A stretch of DNA of 15,457 bases from Chloroflexota bacterium (GTDB lineage: Bacteria; Chloroflexota; Limnocylindria; Limnocylindrales; Limnocylindraceae), in NCBI GenBank assembly GCA_009692905.1, contig SHYI01000014.1, positions 1 to 15,457 on the forward strand, read 5' to 3'. Both the position numbers and the translations under genes were made by a program. This document shows, one piece after another, positions 8,219 through 14,506 of this stretch; position 1 is the first letter of the stretch; each line of letters begins with the position of its first letter. The notes beneath the pieces are model-generated. The model made no database searches. It was not told where the DNA came from and saw only the letters and a list, made by a program, of their open reading frames with translations.

Positions 8219-9829
8219 CTAGGCTCCGTCTGGTGAGCCGGCGGCGGCATCGGGTCCTGGCGGCGGTTGCGTCGCAGCCGCGGCGGCGAGCGCCTTCGCC
8301 TGCTCGCTCTCGGGTCGCGAGAAGAGGGGGTGGCCATCGGAGGTCAAACAGCGCCCCGTTGCCAGATCCCACTGCCACCCATGGATGCTGCAGGTCAGCG
8401 TCTCGCCATCCGTGGTTCCGAAGCGGGTGAGGTCGGCCTTCATGTGTGGGCAGCGTCGCTGGATCTGCCAACCGGTCAGATCAAACGTCCCCTCGGTTGG
8501 ACCATTCTCGGCATAGAAGCCTTCGGCGTACTGGATCCTTGCCGTGGAGAGGCACTTGAACCAGGTATAGACGTAGTCGTTATAGGCACCTTTACGCCAC
8601 GCTGAGAAGCGCAGCGAGAGGAAGAGGCTGTTGACCCAGTCATCCGTGCGTGTGCGCACCAGGTGGTCCAGAAGGTAGCGGGGGATCGTGAACCGGAAGT
8701 CCACCTCCCGACCATCGTCGGCAACGACCGACCGCTCAGGGAAGTCGAGGATGATCGCCTCGTCGTCCGTCTGGATCTTGATCGCAGTGCCGATCCCGTC
8801 GCAGACACGCGGGCCGAGCGCCATGAGCGGCTCCAGCCAGGCCTTCAGCTCAGGTACCAGGTCGCTCCGGGGTCCAACCCACGATGCCTTCTCGGCTGCA
8901 ATGACAGGAGCCATGTCGACTGCGTATCTGCGCAAATACACCTCTTTATCTGCAAAGACATCTTGCACAGACAGATCGCCCTGCAGGTGCTGCACGTCGA
9001 AGACGCCATCAGTGTTGAATTGCCCGACGCTCCCTGGGAGCATGAGAACTGCCGCCTGACCCTCAGCCTGAAGGCGCTCAACCATGAAGCGCTGGTCGGG
9101 GAAGATCGAATCCTCAGCGTCGTGCACGTCGTTCCAGCGGAAGAGCTCGTCATCGAGGAAGCAGGGGGGTCCCGCAGAGGGGATCACCACGCGGGGCGAG
9201 ATGATCTCCACGTAGCGGGCGGCCCGGGTGAACTGCGCGGCGCGTTTCTTCTTCGCGAGGGCCTCAGCCGCCTTCGCCGGCATGTCGTAGACCATTGGGT
9301 ACCAGATCGCACCGCTGAACTGCAGCAGGCAGATGTCGATCGCTCCCTGCACGAGTAGGCGATCGGGGTCTGTGGGGCGGCTGTCATTGAGGTTCAGGAG
9401 GCGCTCCACACCGTCGTCGATCAGCAGCGCGGAATCACCGATTGGGCCGTCTGTCGGGGCCGTCAGGGCCTCTACGACGATGCTGAGACCGCCGTGCTGC
9501 ACAGGGACGCCCGACGCAGTCTCGATGAACTGGTGGAATCCAAGCCCCTGGAGAGCCTCCTTGAGCTCTGGGAGCGGGTAGGCGGGGAGGATGACCGCAG
9601 CATCCTTGTTGCAGTAGGTCTTCAGCCACTCAGGGTCGAAATGATCCCGATGCAGGTGGCTGATGTAGAGGTAATCGGTGGCCCCAAGGGCGGCATGGTC
9701 GAGCTTGTCGTTTCGAGGATATGGGAACCAGCCGGCGTAATACGCCGGATTGAACCAGGGGTCGCACAGGATCGAGCCGTGCGCAGTGTGGATCTTAACT
9801 CCGGCCTGGGCGATGAACTCAATCCGCAT
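8219..9829 (-). CDS. Metallo-beta-lactamase fold protein with C-terminal Rieske [2Fe-2S] domain (CMAH-like)
   Basis: A 536-residue two-domain protein with no signal peptide or membrane helix, so probably cytoplasmic. The N-terminal part is a UlaG-like metallo-beta-lactamase domain: it opens MRIEFIAQAGVKIHTAHG, has CDPWF at 22-26, and carries the metal motif HLHRDH at 58-63. The middle region (about 165-445) contains SGAIWYPMVYDMP, PRVVIPSAGPP and SLRFSAWRKGAYNDYVY, which recall the body of CMP-N-acetylneuraminate hydroxylase (CMAH). The Rieske cluster ligands are CPH at 460-462 and CSIH at 480-483 with 17 residues between, a canonical spacing. An Ala/Pro-rich tail ends the protein. CMAH has its Rieske domain at the N-terminus, so the order is reversed here. 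The substrate is unknown and no sialic-acid genes lie nearby. No ribosome binding site precedes the ATG, but the UlaG-like start supports this codon. It probably acts as an oxidoreductase or hydroxylase. Confidence 0.85.
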   Translation of the reverse strand: MRIEFIAQAGVKIHTAHGSILCDPWFNPAYYAGWFPYPRNDKLDHAALGATDYLYISHLHRDHFDPEWLKTYCNKDAAVILPAYPLPELKEALQGLGFHQFIETASGVPVQHGGLSIVVEALTAPTDGPIGDSALLIDDGVERLLNLNDSRPTDPDRLLVQGAIDICLLQFSGAIWYPMVYDMPAKAAEALAKKKRAAQFTRAARYVEIISPRVVIPSAGPPCFLDDELFRWNDVHDAEDSIFPDQRFMVERLQAEGQAAVLMLPGSVGQFNTDGVFDVQHLQGDLSVQDVFADKEVYLRRYAVDMAPVIAAEKASWVGPRSDLVPELKAWLEPLMALGPRVCDGIGTAIKIQTDDEAIILDFPERSVVADDGREVDFRFTIPRYLLDHLVRTRTDDWVNSLFLSLRFSAWRKGAYNDYVYTWFKCLSTARIQYAEGFYAENGPTEGTFDLTGWQIQRRCPHMKADLTRFGTTDGETLTCSIHGWQWDLATGRCLTSDGHPLFSRPESEQAKALAAAAATQPPPGPDAAAGSPDGA

Positions 9830-9835
9830 GGGTGG

Positions 9836-9841
9836 AGGATA
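9836..9841 (-). promoter_or_regulatory. Candidate -10 element for a leaderless transcript of the MBL/Rieske gene
   Basis: On the minus strand TATCCT lies 6 bases before the ATG, so the expected transcription start falls on the A of the start codon. No ribosome binding site exists here; the leader bases are instead CCTCC-like. This fits a leaderless mRNA. The -35 region 17-18 bases upstream is poor. The assignment is an inference from spacing and a 4/6 match to TATAAT. Confidence 0.4.
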
Positions 9842-9843
9842 GC

Positions 9844-9934
9844 GAGGTTCCGTGCTCGGCGCCCAGCCTGCTTCGTCACATAACTATCATTATCGGAACC
9901 AAGATAGGGAGAGCGCCAAGCACGGAGCCGCCTC
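9844..9934. repeat. Long inverted repeat upstream of the MBL/Rieske gene
   Basis: Arms 9849-9862 (TCCGTGCTCGGCGC) and 9913-9926 (GCGCCAAGCACGGA) are complementary at 13 of 14 positions; the mismatch becomes a G-U pair in minus-strand RNA. After a 1/4 internal loop, GAGG (9844-9847) and CCTC (9931-9934) add four more pairs. The 50-base interior is AT-richer than its surroundings and contains TATC/GATA and GGTTCCG/CGGAACC elements. It fills much of the 148-base gap between hflX and the MBL/Rieske start. It could be an operator, an hflX 3' structure or a mobile-element remnant. There is no T-run, so a simple intrinsic terminator is unlikely. Confidence 0.7.
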
Positions 9935-9977
9935 ATGTAACTACCCCGCTGACGTGTGCGCGGGCTCGGGTTCCGGC

Positions 9978-11264
9978 TTAGAGCAGCTTCGCCGTCGAGT
10001 TGCGCTTCAGCCGCTTCAGTTCGCTGGCCAGCTCCGCGGTGGCAAAACCTGTGACATGGAGGGCATCTTCGTCGTAGGCCACCTGGATGCCGCCCCGGGC
10101 GCGAATCGCCTCAACCTCCCCCACCGCCGTGTATGGGAGGCGGAGGTCGACAGGGGTCCCTTGGCTCTGTAGCGCCTCTTCGAGGGCGCTGCGGAGCGGA
10201 CCGAGGCCGAGCCCCGTCGCCGCCGAAACGCCTAGCGCCGCGGGGTCAATGTCACGCGCGTGCATCTGCGCCGCGTCGATCTTGTTAGCGGCAATGATGC
10301 GGGGCTTCTCAGCGGCGCCGAGTTCGTCGAGGACGGCCTGCACCGTGGCGCGGTGCTCCAGGGCGTGATGGTCTGATGCGTCAACGACTTCTAGCAGTAG
10401 ATCGGCGCGGGAGACCTCCTCGAGGGTGGCCCGGAATGCGTCGACCAGCTGGTGCGGCAGTTTATGGATGAACCCCACGGTGTCCGTAACGATGGCATGG
10501 AGGCCGCCAGGTAGCCGCACGCGACGGCTGGTCGGATCGAGAGTTGCAAATAGGCGATCTTCGGCGAGCACCACGCTGCTCCCGACCAGGCTATTGAGGA
10601 GCGTCGACTTTCCAGCATTCGTGTAGCCAACGATGGCCACGGTCGGCTCACCACGTGTAGTGCGGCTCTTTGCGCCCGTCTCGCGGCTGCGGCGCACCTG
10701 GTCGACGCGCGCCTTCATCACGGAGATGCGATCGCGAATCAGGCGGCGGTCGGTCTCGAGCTGAGACTCGCCGGGGCCGCGGGTGCCGATGCCGCCGCCC
10801 GTCCGCGAAAGGTGCGTCCACAGCTTTGTCAGTCGCGGCAGCTGATACTCCAGTTGTGCCAGCTCCACCTGTAGGCGACCCTCGCGCGTTCTGGCGTGCA
10901 AGGCAAAGATGTCAAGGATCAGTCGGCTGCGGTCAATGACCTTCACGCCGAGCACCTCCTCGAGGCCACGCTGCTGTGTTGGCGAGAGCTCGTCATCCGC
11001 GATCAGCACGGTGAAGCCCGTCTCGACCTTGGCGGCGAGCAACTCGTTCGCCTTGCCAGCGCCGATATAGGTGTCGGGGTCGGGGTGTCGTCGCTGCTGC
11101 CATTCGGCCCCAACAACTTCAGCGCCTGCCGTTCGAGCCAGGCTCGCTAACTCCTGAAGGCTATCTTCGGCCGGCCAACCAGCATCGCTACCGGTGTCCA
11201 CTGCGATGAGAAAGGCACGCTCTGGCGCAGGCGTCAGGTCAATCGGTGCGAGTTTCTTTGTCAC
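9978..11264 (-). CDS. hflX: GTPase HflX (ribosome-associated)
   Basis: A 428-residue GTPase that binds the 50S subunit and splits or rescues stalled ribosomes. The N-terminal HflX domain is shown by DPDTYIGAGKANEL and DDELSPTQQRGLEE, followed by the helical linker RTREGRLQVELAQLEYQLPR and GIGTRGPGESQLETDRR. The G domain has G1 GYTNAGKS at 213-220, G3 DTVGF from 261 and G4 NKID at 327-330. A short C-terminal domain follows. The GTG at 11262-11264 is chosen because it leaves a 7-base gap after miaA, has GAGGG just upstream, and begins directly ahead of family-like sequence. An upstream start at 11399 would add 45 residues translated from miaA's other frame. It probably shares a transcript with miaA and rny. 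Confidence 0.94.
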   Translation of the reverse strand: MTKKLAPIDLTPAPERAFLIAVDTGSDAGWPAEDSLQELASLARTAGAEVVGAEWQQRRHPDPDTYIGAGKANELLAAKVETGFTVLIADDELSPTQQRGLEEVLGVKVIDRSRLILDIFALHARTREGRLQVELAQLEYQLPRLTKLWTHLSRTGGGIGTRGPGESQLETDRRLIRDRISVMKARVDQVRRSRETGAKSRTTRGEPTVAIVGYTNAGKSTLLNSLVGSSVVLAEDRLFATLDPTSRRVRLPGGLHAIVTDTVGFIHKLPHQLVDAFRATLEEVSRADLLLEVVDASDHHALEHRATVQAVLDELGAAEKPRIIAANKIDAAQMHARDIDPAALGVSAATGLGLGPLRSALEEALQSQGTPVDLRLPYTAVGEVEAIRARGGIQVAYDEDALHVTGFATAELASELKRLKRNSTAKLL

Positions 11265-11271
11265 TGTCCCT

Positions 11272-12225
11272 CTAGCGTACCGCGATCCGCAGCGCGTGCG
11301 GTAGGAGGCTCTGCGCGATCTCTGCTGCTGGGCGTCCGTCCGTTGGGATGGTTTCGAGCAGTTCTTCACCGCGATACCAGGTGCGCTGTCGGCGGGCATA
11401 CGCCCACGTCCGGGTCGCAGCAGTGCCGATGGCGCGCTCGCGATCCATTGTTTGATCGATATACGCCTGCGCTTCGCGATAGCCGATCCCAGAGAGTGCT
11501 GGGGTTTCAGCTGGAAGACGTGCTGCTAGCTGTGTAGTCTCTTCCACGAGGCCTGCGTCAAACTGAGCACGTACACGTGCTGCAATAGCGGTGCGGTGTC
11601 GCTCAAAATCGGTGTCATCAATCTGCACGTACGCCGTTGGCGCAGCCCACGGATTCTCCTCTTCGGCGAGCGGATCGCCGCCGAGGCGCACGATCTCCAG
11701 CGTTCGAATCAGGCGCCGAGCACTCGCAGTAGCAACGGCATCTGCCGCCGCTGGATTCCGCTCGCGGAGCTCCTTGTCGAGCGGTTCGCGGCCAACATTC
11801 GAGAACTGCAGCTCAAGCTGTTCGCGAATCAGGGGGTTGCTTGGCCGAGCGCCACCCGAGAGGAAGCCCTTCAGCAGGCCGCGCTGGTATAGGCCGGTGC
11901 CGCCAACCACGATGGCGATCCCCGCTCCCCCACTCACCTCGGCGTGGCCAGCGATGGCGGCGCGTGCTGCGTCGAGCCAGTCGTACAGGGTGAATGCGTC
12001 GCTCGCCTCAGCAATATCGATGCATGCATGCGGGCGAACGGCACGAATTTCGGCGCTGATCTTGTCGGTGCCGATGTCGAAGCCACGGAACACCTGGCGT
12101 GAGTCTGCCGACACCAAGATTGAACTCACCCCCGCAGCGTCAAGGGCGTCGACCAGCGCAAGCGCGGCGGCGCTCTTCCCTACCGCGGTAGGACCACCGA
12201 TCGCGAGGATCGGTAGGGTCGGCAT
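11272..12225 (-). CDS. miaA: tRNA dimethylallyltransferase
   Basis: A 317-residue enzyme that transfers a dimethylallyl group to N6 of A37 in tRNAs reading UNN codons, improving reading-frame maintenance. The P-loop GPTAVGKS is at 11-18 and the conserved DSRQV at 41-45, followed by YRGFDIGT-like FRGFDIGTDK. VGGTGLY, the ALSGIGYREA stretch and the C-terminal RRQRTW are all present. The chosen ATG (12223-12225) lies one base after the rny stop; a TTG six codons upstream (12241-12243) would overlap rny and cannot be ruled out, as neither has a good ribosome binding site. hflX follows after 7 bases with no hfq between them. Confidence 0.95.
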   Translation of the reverse strand: MPTLPILAIGGPTAVGKSAAALALVDALDAAGVSSILVSADSRQVFRGFDIGTDKISAEIRAVRPHACIDIAEASDAFTLYDWLDAARAAIAGHAEVSGGAGIAIVVGGTGLYQRGLLKGFLSGGARPSNPLIREQLELQFSNVGREPLDKELRERNPAAADAVATASARRLIRTLEIVRLGGDPLAEEENPWAAPTAYVQIDDTDFERHRTAIAARVRAQFDAGLVEETTQLAARLPAETPALSGIGYREAQAYIDQTMDRERAIGTAATRTWAYARRQRTWYRGEELLETIPTDGRPAAEIAQSLLPHALRIAVR

Positions 12226-12226
12226 G

Positions 12227-13753
12227 CTATCGGGCGTAATCAACCACCCGTGTCTCTCGGATCACCGTGACACGAATCTGACCCGGATAGGCAAGCTGCT
12301 CTTCGATGCGCTTGACCACCTCGCGGGCAATCGTGCGCGCCTGTTCGTCGGTTACCTGATCGGGGCGAACCAAGATACGAACCTCTCGGCCGGCCTGCAC
12401 GGCGTAGACCTTCTCGACGCCCTCGAAGCCAAGTGCAATCTGCTGCAGATCCTCAAGGCGGCGGAGATGGGCCTCGCCCTGGTCCCCACGTGCACCAGGT
12501 CGTGCGGCGCTGATTGCATCCGCAACCTGCACGATTGGAGCCTCACGCGCGGTGCACTCCACCTCCTGATGGTGCGCAGCAATCGCATTGACGATCCCCT
12601 CTGGCATACCGTGGCGACGCGCCAGGTCGGCGCCAATCGCGGCGTGCGTTCCCTCAATCTCATGGTCGAGCGCCTTGCCAATGTCGTGGAGCAGGCCACC
12701 GACCTTTGCGGCACGAATATCCATGCCGAGCTCGCCAGCAACGGCTCCTGCGACTTGCGCGGTTTCAATCGAGTGGAGCAAGACGTTCTGGCCGAACGAG
12801 GTGCGCCACTGCAGCCGACCAAGGATGCGCAGCAGCTCTGTTGGAATGCCGGTTACACCAACCTTGAGTGCGGCGGTCTCACCGTTCTTGAGCGAGTCAG
12901 CATCAACTTCACCCTGCGCCTTCGCAACAATCTCTTCAATGCGAATCGGATGAATGCGCCCGTCCTGCATGAGGCGCTCAAGGGCGACACGCGCCACTTG
13001 GCGACGAACTGGGTCGAACGATGAGAGCGTGACCTGCAGAGGGGTCTCATCGATGAGCAGCTCAACTCCGGTGGCCGCCTCAAGGGCGCGAATGTTGCGC
13101 CCCTCGCGACCGATCAGTCGGCCCTTCATCTCATCGCTCGCAAGTTTCACGTGGGTGACGGAGTGTTCGGCACTATGGTCTGCTGCAACGCGCTGCATCG
13201 CCGTCAGGATCATGTCGCGTGCCCGGTCGGCCGCATCCTCTTGGGCGCGTCGCTCCAGGGTTGCCTGCAGTCGCTTCGTCTCGCGCTCAGCCTCTTCGGT
13301 GAAGCGCGAGAGAACCTCGGTCCGAGCGGCTTCAGGATCGAGGCCGGCGACCTCTGCAAGGCGCGTATTGACGTTTGCGCGGGCCACATCAAGGGCAACA
13401 GACTCATCAACGAGGGTGCGCTCGCGCTCAGCGATGGCGACCTCTCGACCGGCAAAGAAACTCTCGCGCTCACCAAGGGTGACTTCGCGAAGGCGAAGGC
13501 GCTCGCCCTCTGCTGTCGCCGCCTCACGGTCGGCCTGTTGGGCGAGTTCGGCCTCGGCCCGCAGGCGTGAGATCTCTCCCTTTGCGCCAATCACCAGGGA
13601 GCTCTGCTGCTGGCGCGCCTCTTCGAGGATGGCGGCAGCTCGTCGGTTTGCGGCACGGATGGCGGCGGCGGCAATCACGCTACGCAGCGCGAGCCCGATC
13701 CCTACGCCGAATAGAGCAAACAACACGGGGGCGATCCCGTTTAGATCAGTCAT
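12227..13753 (-). CDS. rny: Ribonuclease Y
   Basis: A 508-residue membrane-anchored endoribonuclease that initiates mRNA decay. It has one N-terminal hydrophobic helix (about 8-30; APVLFALFGVGIGLAL), a long charged coiled coil (about 35-190), a KH RNA-binding domain around 195-270 (MKGRLIGREGRNIRALE from 209), and an HD phosphohydrolase domain with the catalytic His-Asp at 356-357 in LLHDIGK and the later AIAAHHQEVE. The length is close to the usual 510-520. The ATG at 13751-13753 is preferred because AGGAG lies 6 bases upstream and the membrane helix follows at once; an in-frame start at 13861 would add 36 residues with no family likeness. It is followed immediately by miaA. Confidence 0.96.
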   Translation of the reverse strand: MTDLNGIAPVLFALFGVGIGLALRSVIAAAAIRAANRRAAAILEEARQQQSSLVIGAKGEISRLRAEAELAQQADREAATAEGERLRLREVTLGERESFFAGREVAIAERERTLVDESVALDVARANVNTRLAEVAGLDPEAARTEVLSRFTEEAERETKRLQATLERRAQEDAADRARDMILTAMQRVAADHSAEHSVTHVKLASDEMKGRLIGREGRNIRALEAATGVELLIDETPLQVTLSSFDPVRRQVARVALERLMQDGRIHPIRIEEIVAKAQGEVDADSLKNGETAALKVGVTGIPTELLRILGRLQWRTSFGQNVLLHSIETAQVAGAVAGELGMDIRAAKVGGLLHDIGKALDHEIEGTHAAIGADLARRHGMPEGIVNAIAAHHQEVECTAREAPIVQVADAISAARPGARGDQGEAHLRRLEDLQQIALGFEGVEKVYAVQAGREVRILVRPDQVTDEQARTIAREVVKRIEEQLAYPGQIRVTVIRETRVVDYAR

Positions 13754-13759
13754 GACGCT

Positions 13760-13764
13760 CTCCT
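13760..13764 (-). promoter_or_regulatory. Ribosome binding site of rny (decides the start)
   Basis: AGGAG on the minus strand lies 6 bases before the rny ATG. It makes the ATG at 13753 much better than the upstream in-frame start. It directly abuts the 3' arm of a 7-base-pair hairpin. Confidence 0.75.
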
Positions 13765-13788
13765 GCCAGGCTGGCCCCGCGGCCTGGC
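13765..13788 (-). other. GC-rich hairpin next to the rny ribosome binding site
   Basis: GCCAGGC (13765-13771) and GCCTGGC (13782-13788) are perfect complements with a 10-base loop, giving a 7-base-pair, nearly all-GC stem in the rny leader. The stem ends at the base before AGGAG. It may limit or tune ribosome access; the regulatory role is an inference. Confidence 0.5.
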
Positions 13789-13810
13789 TCGCGGTAAATT
13801 GGTCAAATGC

Positions 13811-13825
13811 CCAGCCAAAGGCTGG
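13811..13825 (-). other. Small perfect hairpin at the expected 5' end of the rny mRNA
   Basis: CCAGCC-AAA-GGCTGG on the plus strand (CCAGCC-TTT-GGCTGG in the transcript) forms six perfect base pairs with a 3-base loop. It starts about 7 bases after the candidate -10 element, so it may be a 5'-terminal stem-loop. The alternative is a weak terminator for recA-recX, but no T-run follows directly. Confidence 0.5.
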
Positions 13826-13832
13826 AGAAGAG

Positions 13833-13861
13833 AGGCTACGCCTACCCGCCAGATCGGTCAA
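13833..13861 (-). promoter_or_regulatory. Candidate sigma-70-type promoter for rny
   Basis: On the minus strand TTGACC (13856-13861; 5/6 match to TTGACA) is followed after exactly 17 bases by TAGCCT (13833-13838; 3/6 match to TATAAT, keeping T1, A2 and T6). It lies in the 135-base gap between recX and rny. This would let rny-miaA-hflX be transcribed separately from recA-recX. Confidence 0.5.
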
Positions 13862-13888
13862 ACGCCCGTGGTGCTGAGCGTGGCGAGG

Positions 13889-14497
13889 CTACTCCTCTTC
13901 GGTGCCCCCCTCCGACAGCGCGGCTCGAGTCTCCGACTCCACGCGTTCCCGGGCGAGGCGCCAGGAGAGGGCGCTCGGGAAACCCCGTCGGGCGAGCCCC
14001 TGAGCCAGTCGCTGCACCTCGGCGCGGGCATCACCGCCACGCAGGCGCAACTTGGCCAGAGCGGCGCGTGCGGCGCGCTCTTCAGCCCCCTCGGCGTGCT
14101 CTTCGACGACGCGCAGGGTCGCCCCCCAGACGGGCTCCGTGCTCTGTGCCTCACCTGCTGCGCGCTGCGCCAACAGTCGCTGCGCGAGCTCGTCGTCGAT
14201 GCCGCGTCGTTTCAGCTCTTGCAGCAGCGCGCGATCGCCACGCTGTCGCGATCGGTCACGCGAGTCGAGCAGCGCCTGGCCGAGTCGCTCGTCATCAATC
14301 AGGCCGATCTCAACGAGGCGCGCAACCGCGGTACGCACATGCTCTTCCGGGTATCCGGCGGTGATCAGGCGCTCTTCAAGACTCTTGCGCGAGCGCGGTG
14401 CGCCGCTGAGCGAGCGTGCAGCTGCCTCCAATACATCGGAGGCCTCTGCCGCTGCTCGGCGGGTTTTCTGCGCTTCAGGGTCGCGGCGACGCGCCAC
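13889..14497 (-). CDS. recX: Regulatory protein RecX
   Basis: A 202-residue, mostly helical, charged protein that binds in the groove of the RecA filament and modulates recombination and strand exchange. It is recognised by the tandem three-helix repeat pattern, for example RSRKSLEERLITAGYPEEHV, LVEIGLIDDERLGQALLDSR, LLQELKRRGIDDELAQRLL and LARRGFPSALSWRLARE, and by its position directly after recA. The start is GTG (14495-14497), 9 bases after the recA stop, with a GGAG inside the last recA codons. Sequence identity in this family is low, so position carries part of the call. Confidence 0.88.
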   Translation of the reverse strand: MARRRDPEAQKTRRAAAEASDVLEAAARSLSGAPRSRKSLEERLITAGYPEEHVRTAVARLVEIGLIDDERLGQALLDSRDRSRQRGDRALLQELKRRGIDDELAQRLLAQRAAGEAQSTEPVWGATLRVVEEHAEGAEERAARAALAKLRLRGGDARAEVQRLAQGLARRGFPSALSWRLARERVESETRAALSEGGTEEE

Positions 14498-14506
14498 GAC
14501 GCACCG

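Noticed and set aside
8663..9358. A 231-codon plus-strand frame antisense to the MBL/Rieske gene
   Set aside because: The minus-strand protein has coherent motifs throughout; this frame has none.
9945..9964. CCCGC/GCGGG hairpin just after hflX as an intrinsic terminator
   Set aside because: The stem is only five pairs with a 10-base loop and no T-run follows on the minus strand.
9845..9976. GGTTCCG (9846-9852), its complement CGGAACC (9894-9900) and GGTTCCGG (9969-9976) as a repeat array
   Set aside because: Seven-base words recurring at irregular spacing are too short to distinguish from chance; only the longer inverted repeat is kept.
11265..11399. N-terminal extension of hflX into miaA
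   Set aside because: The 45 extra residues are low-complexity and come from the miaA C-terminal coding region in another frame; the GTG at 11264 fits the operon spacing.
11591..13024. A 477-codon open frame on the plus strand, antisense to miaA and rny
   Set aside because: It lies wholly opposite two unmistakable genes, its translation is Arg/Ser-rich with no recognisable motif, and it spans their junction. It is a by-product of GC-rich codon use.
13801..13806. A second TTGACC on the minus strand as a -35 element
   Set aside because: 17 bases downstream the sequence is GCCGCG, with no -10 resemblance.
13754..13861. N-terminal extension of rny to an in-frame start at 13861
   Set aside because: It would read through the candidate promoter and leader, adds residues unlike the family, and ignores the good AGGAG before the ATG at 13753.
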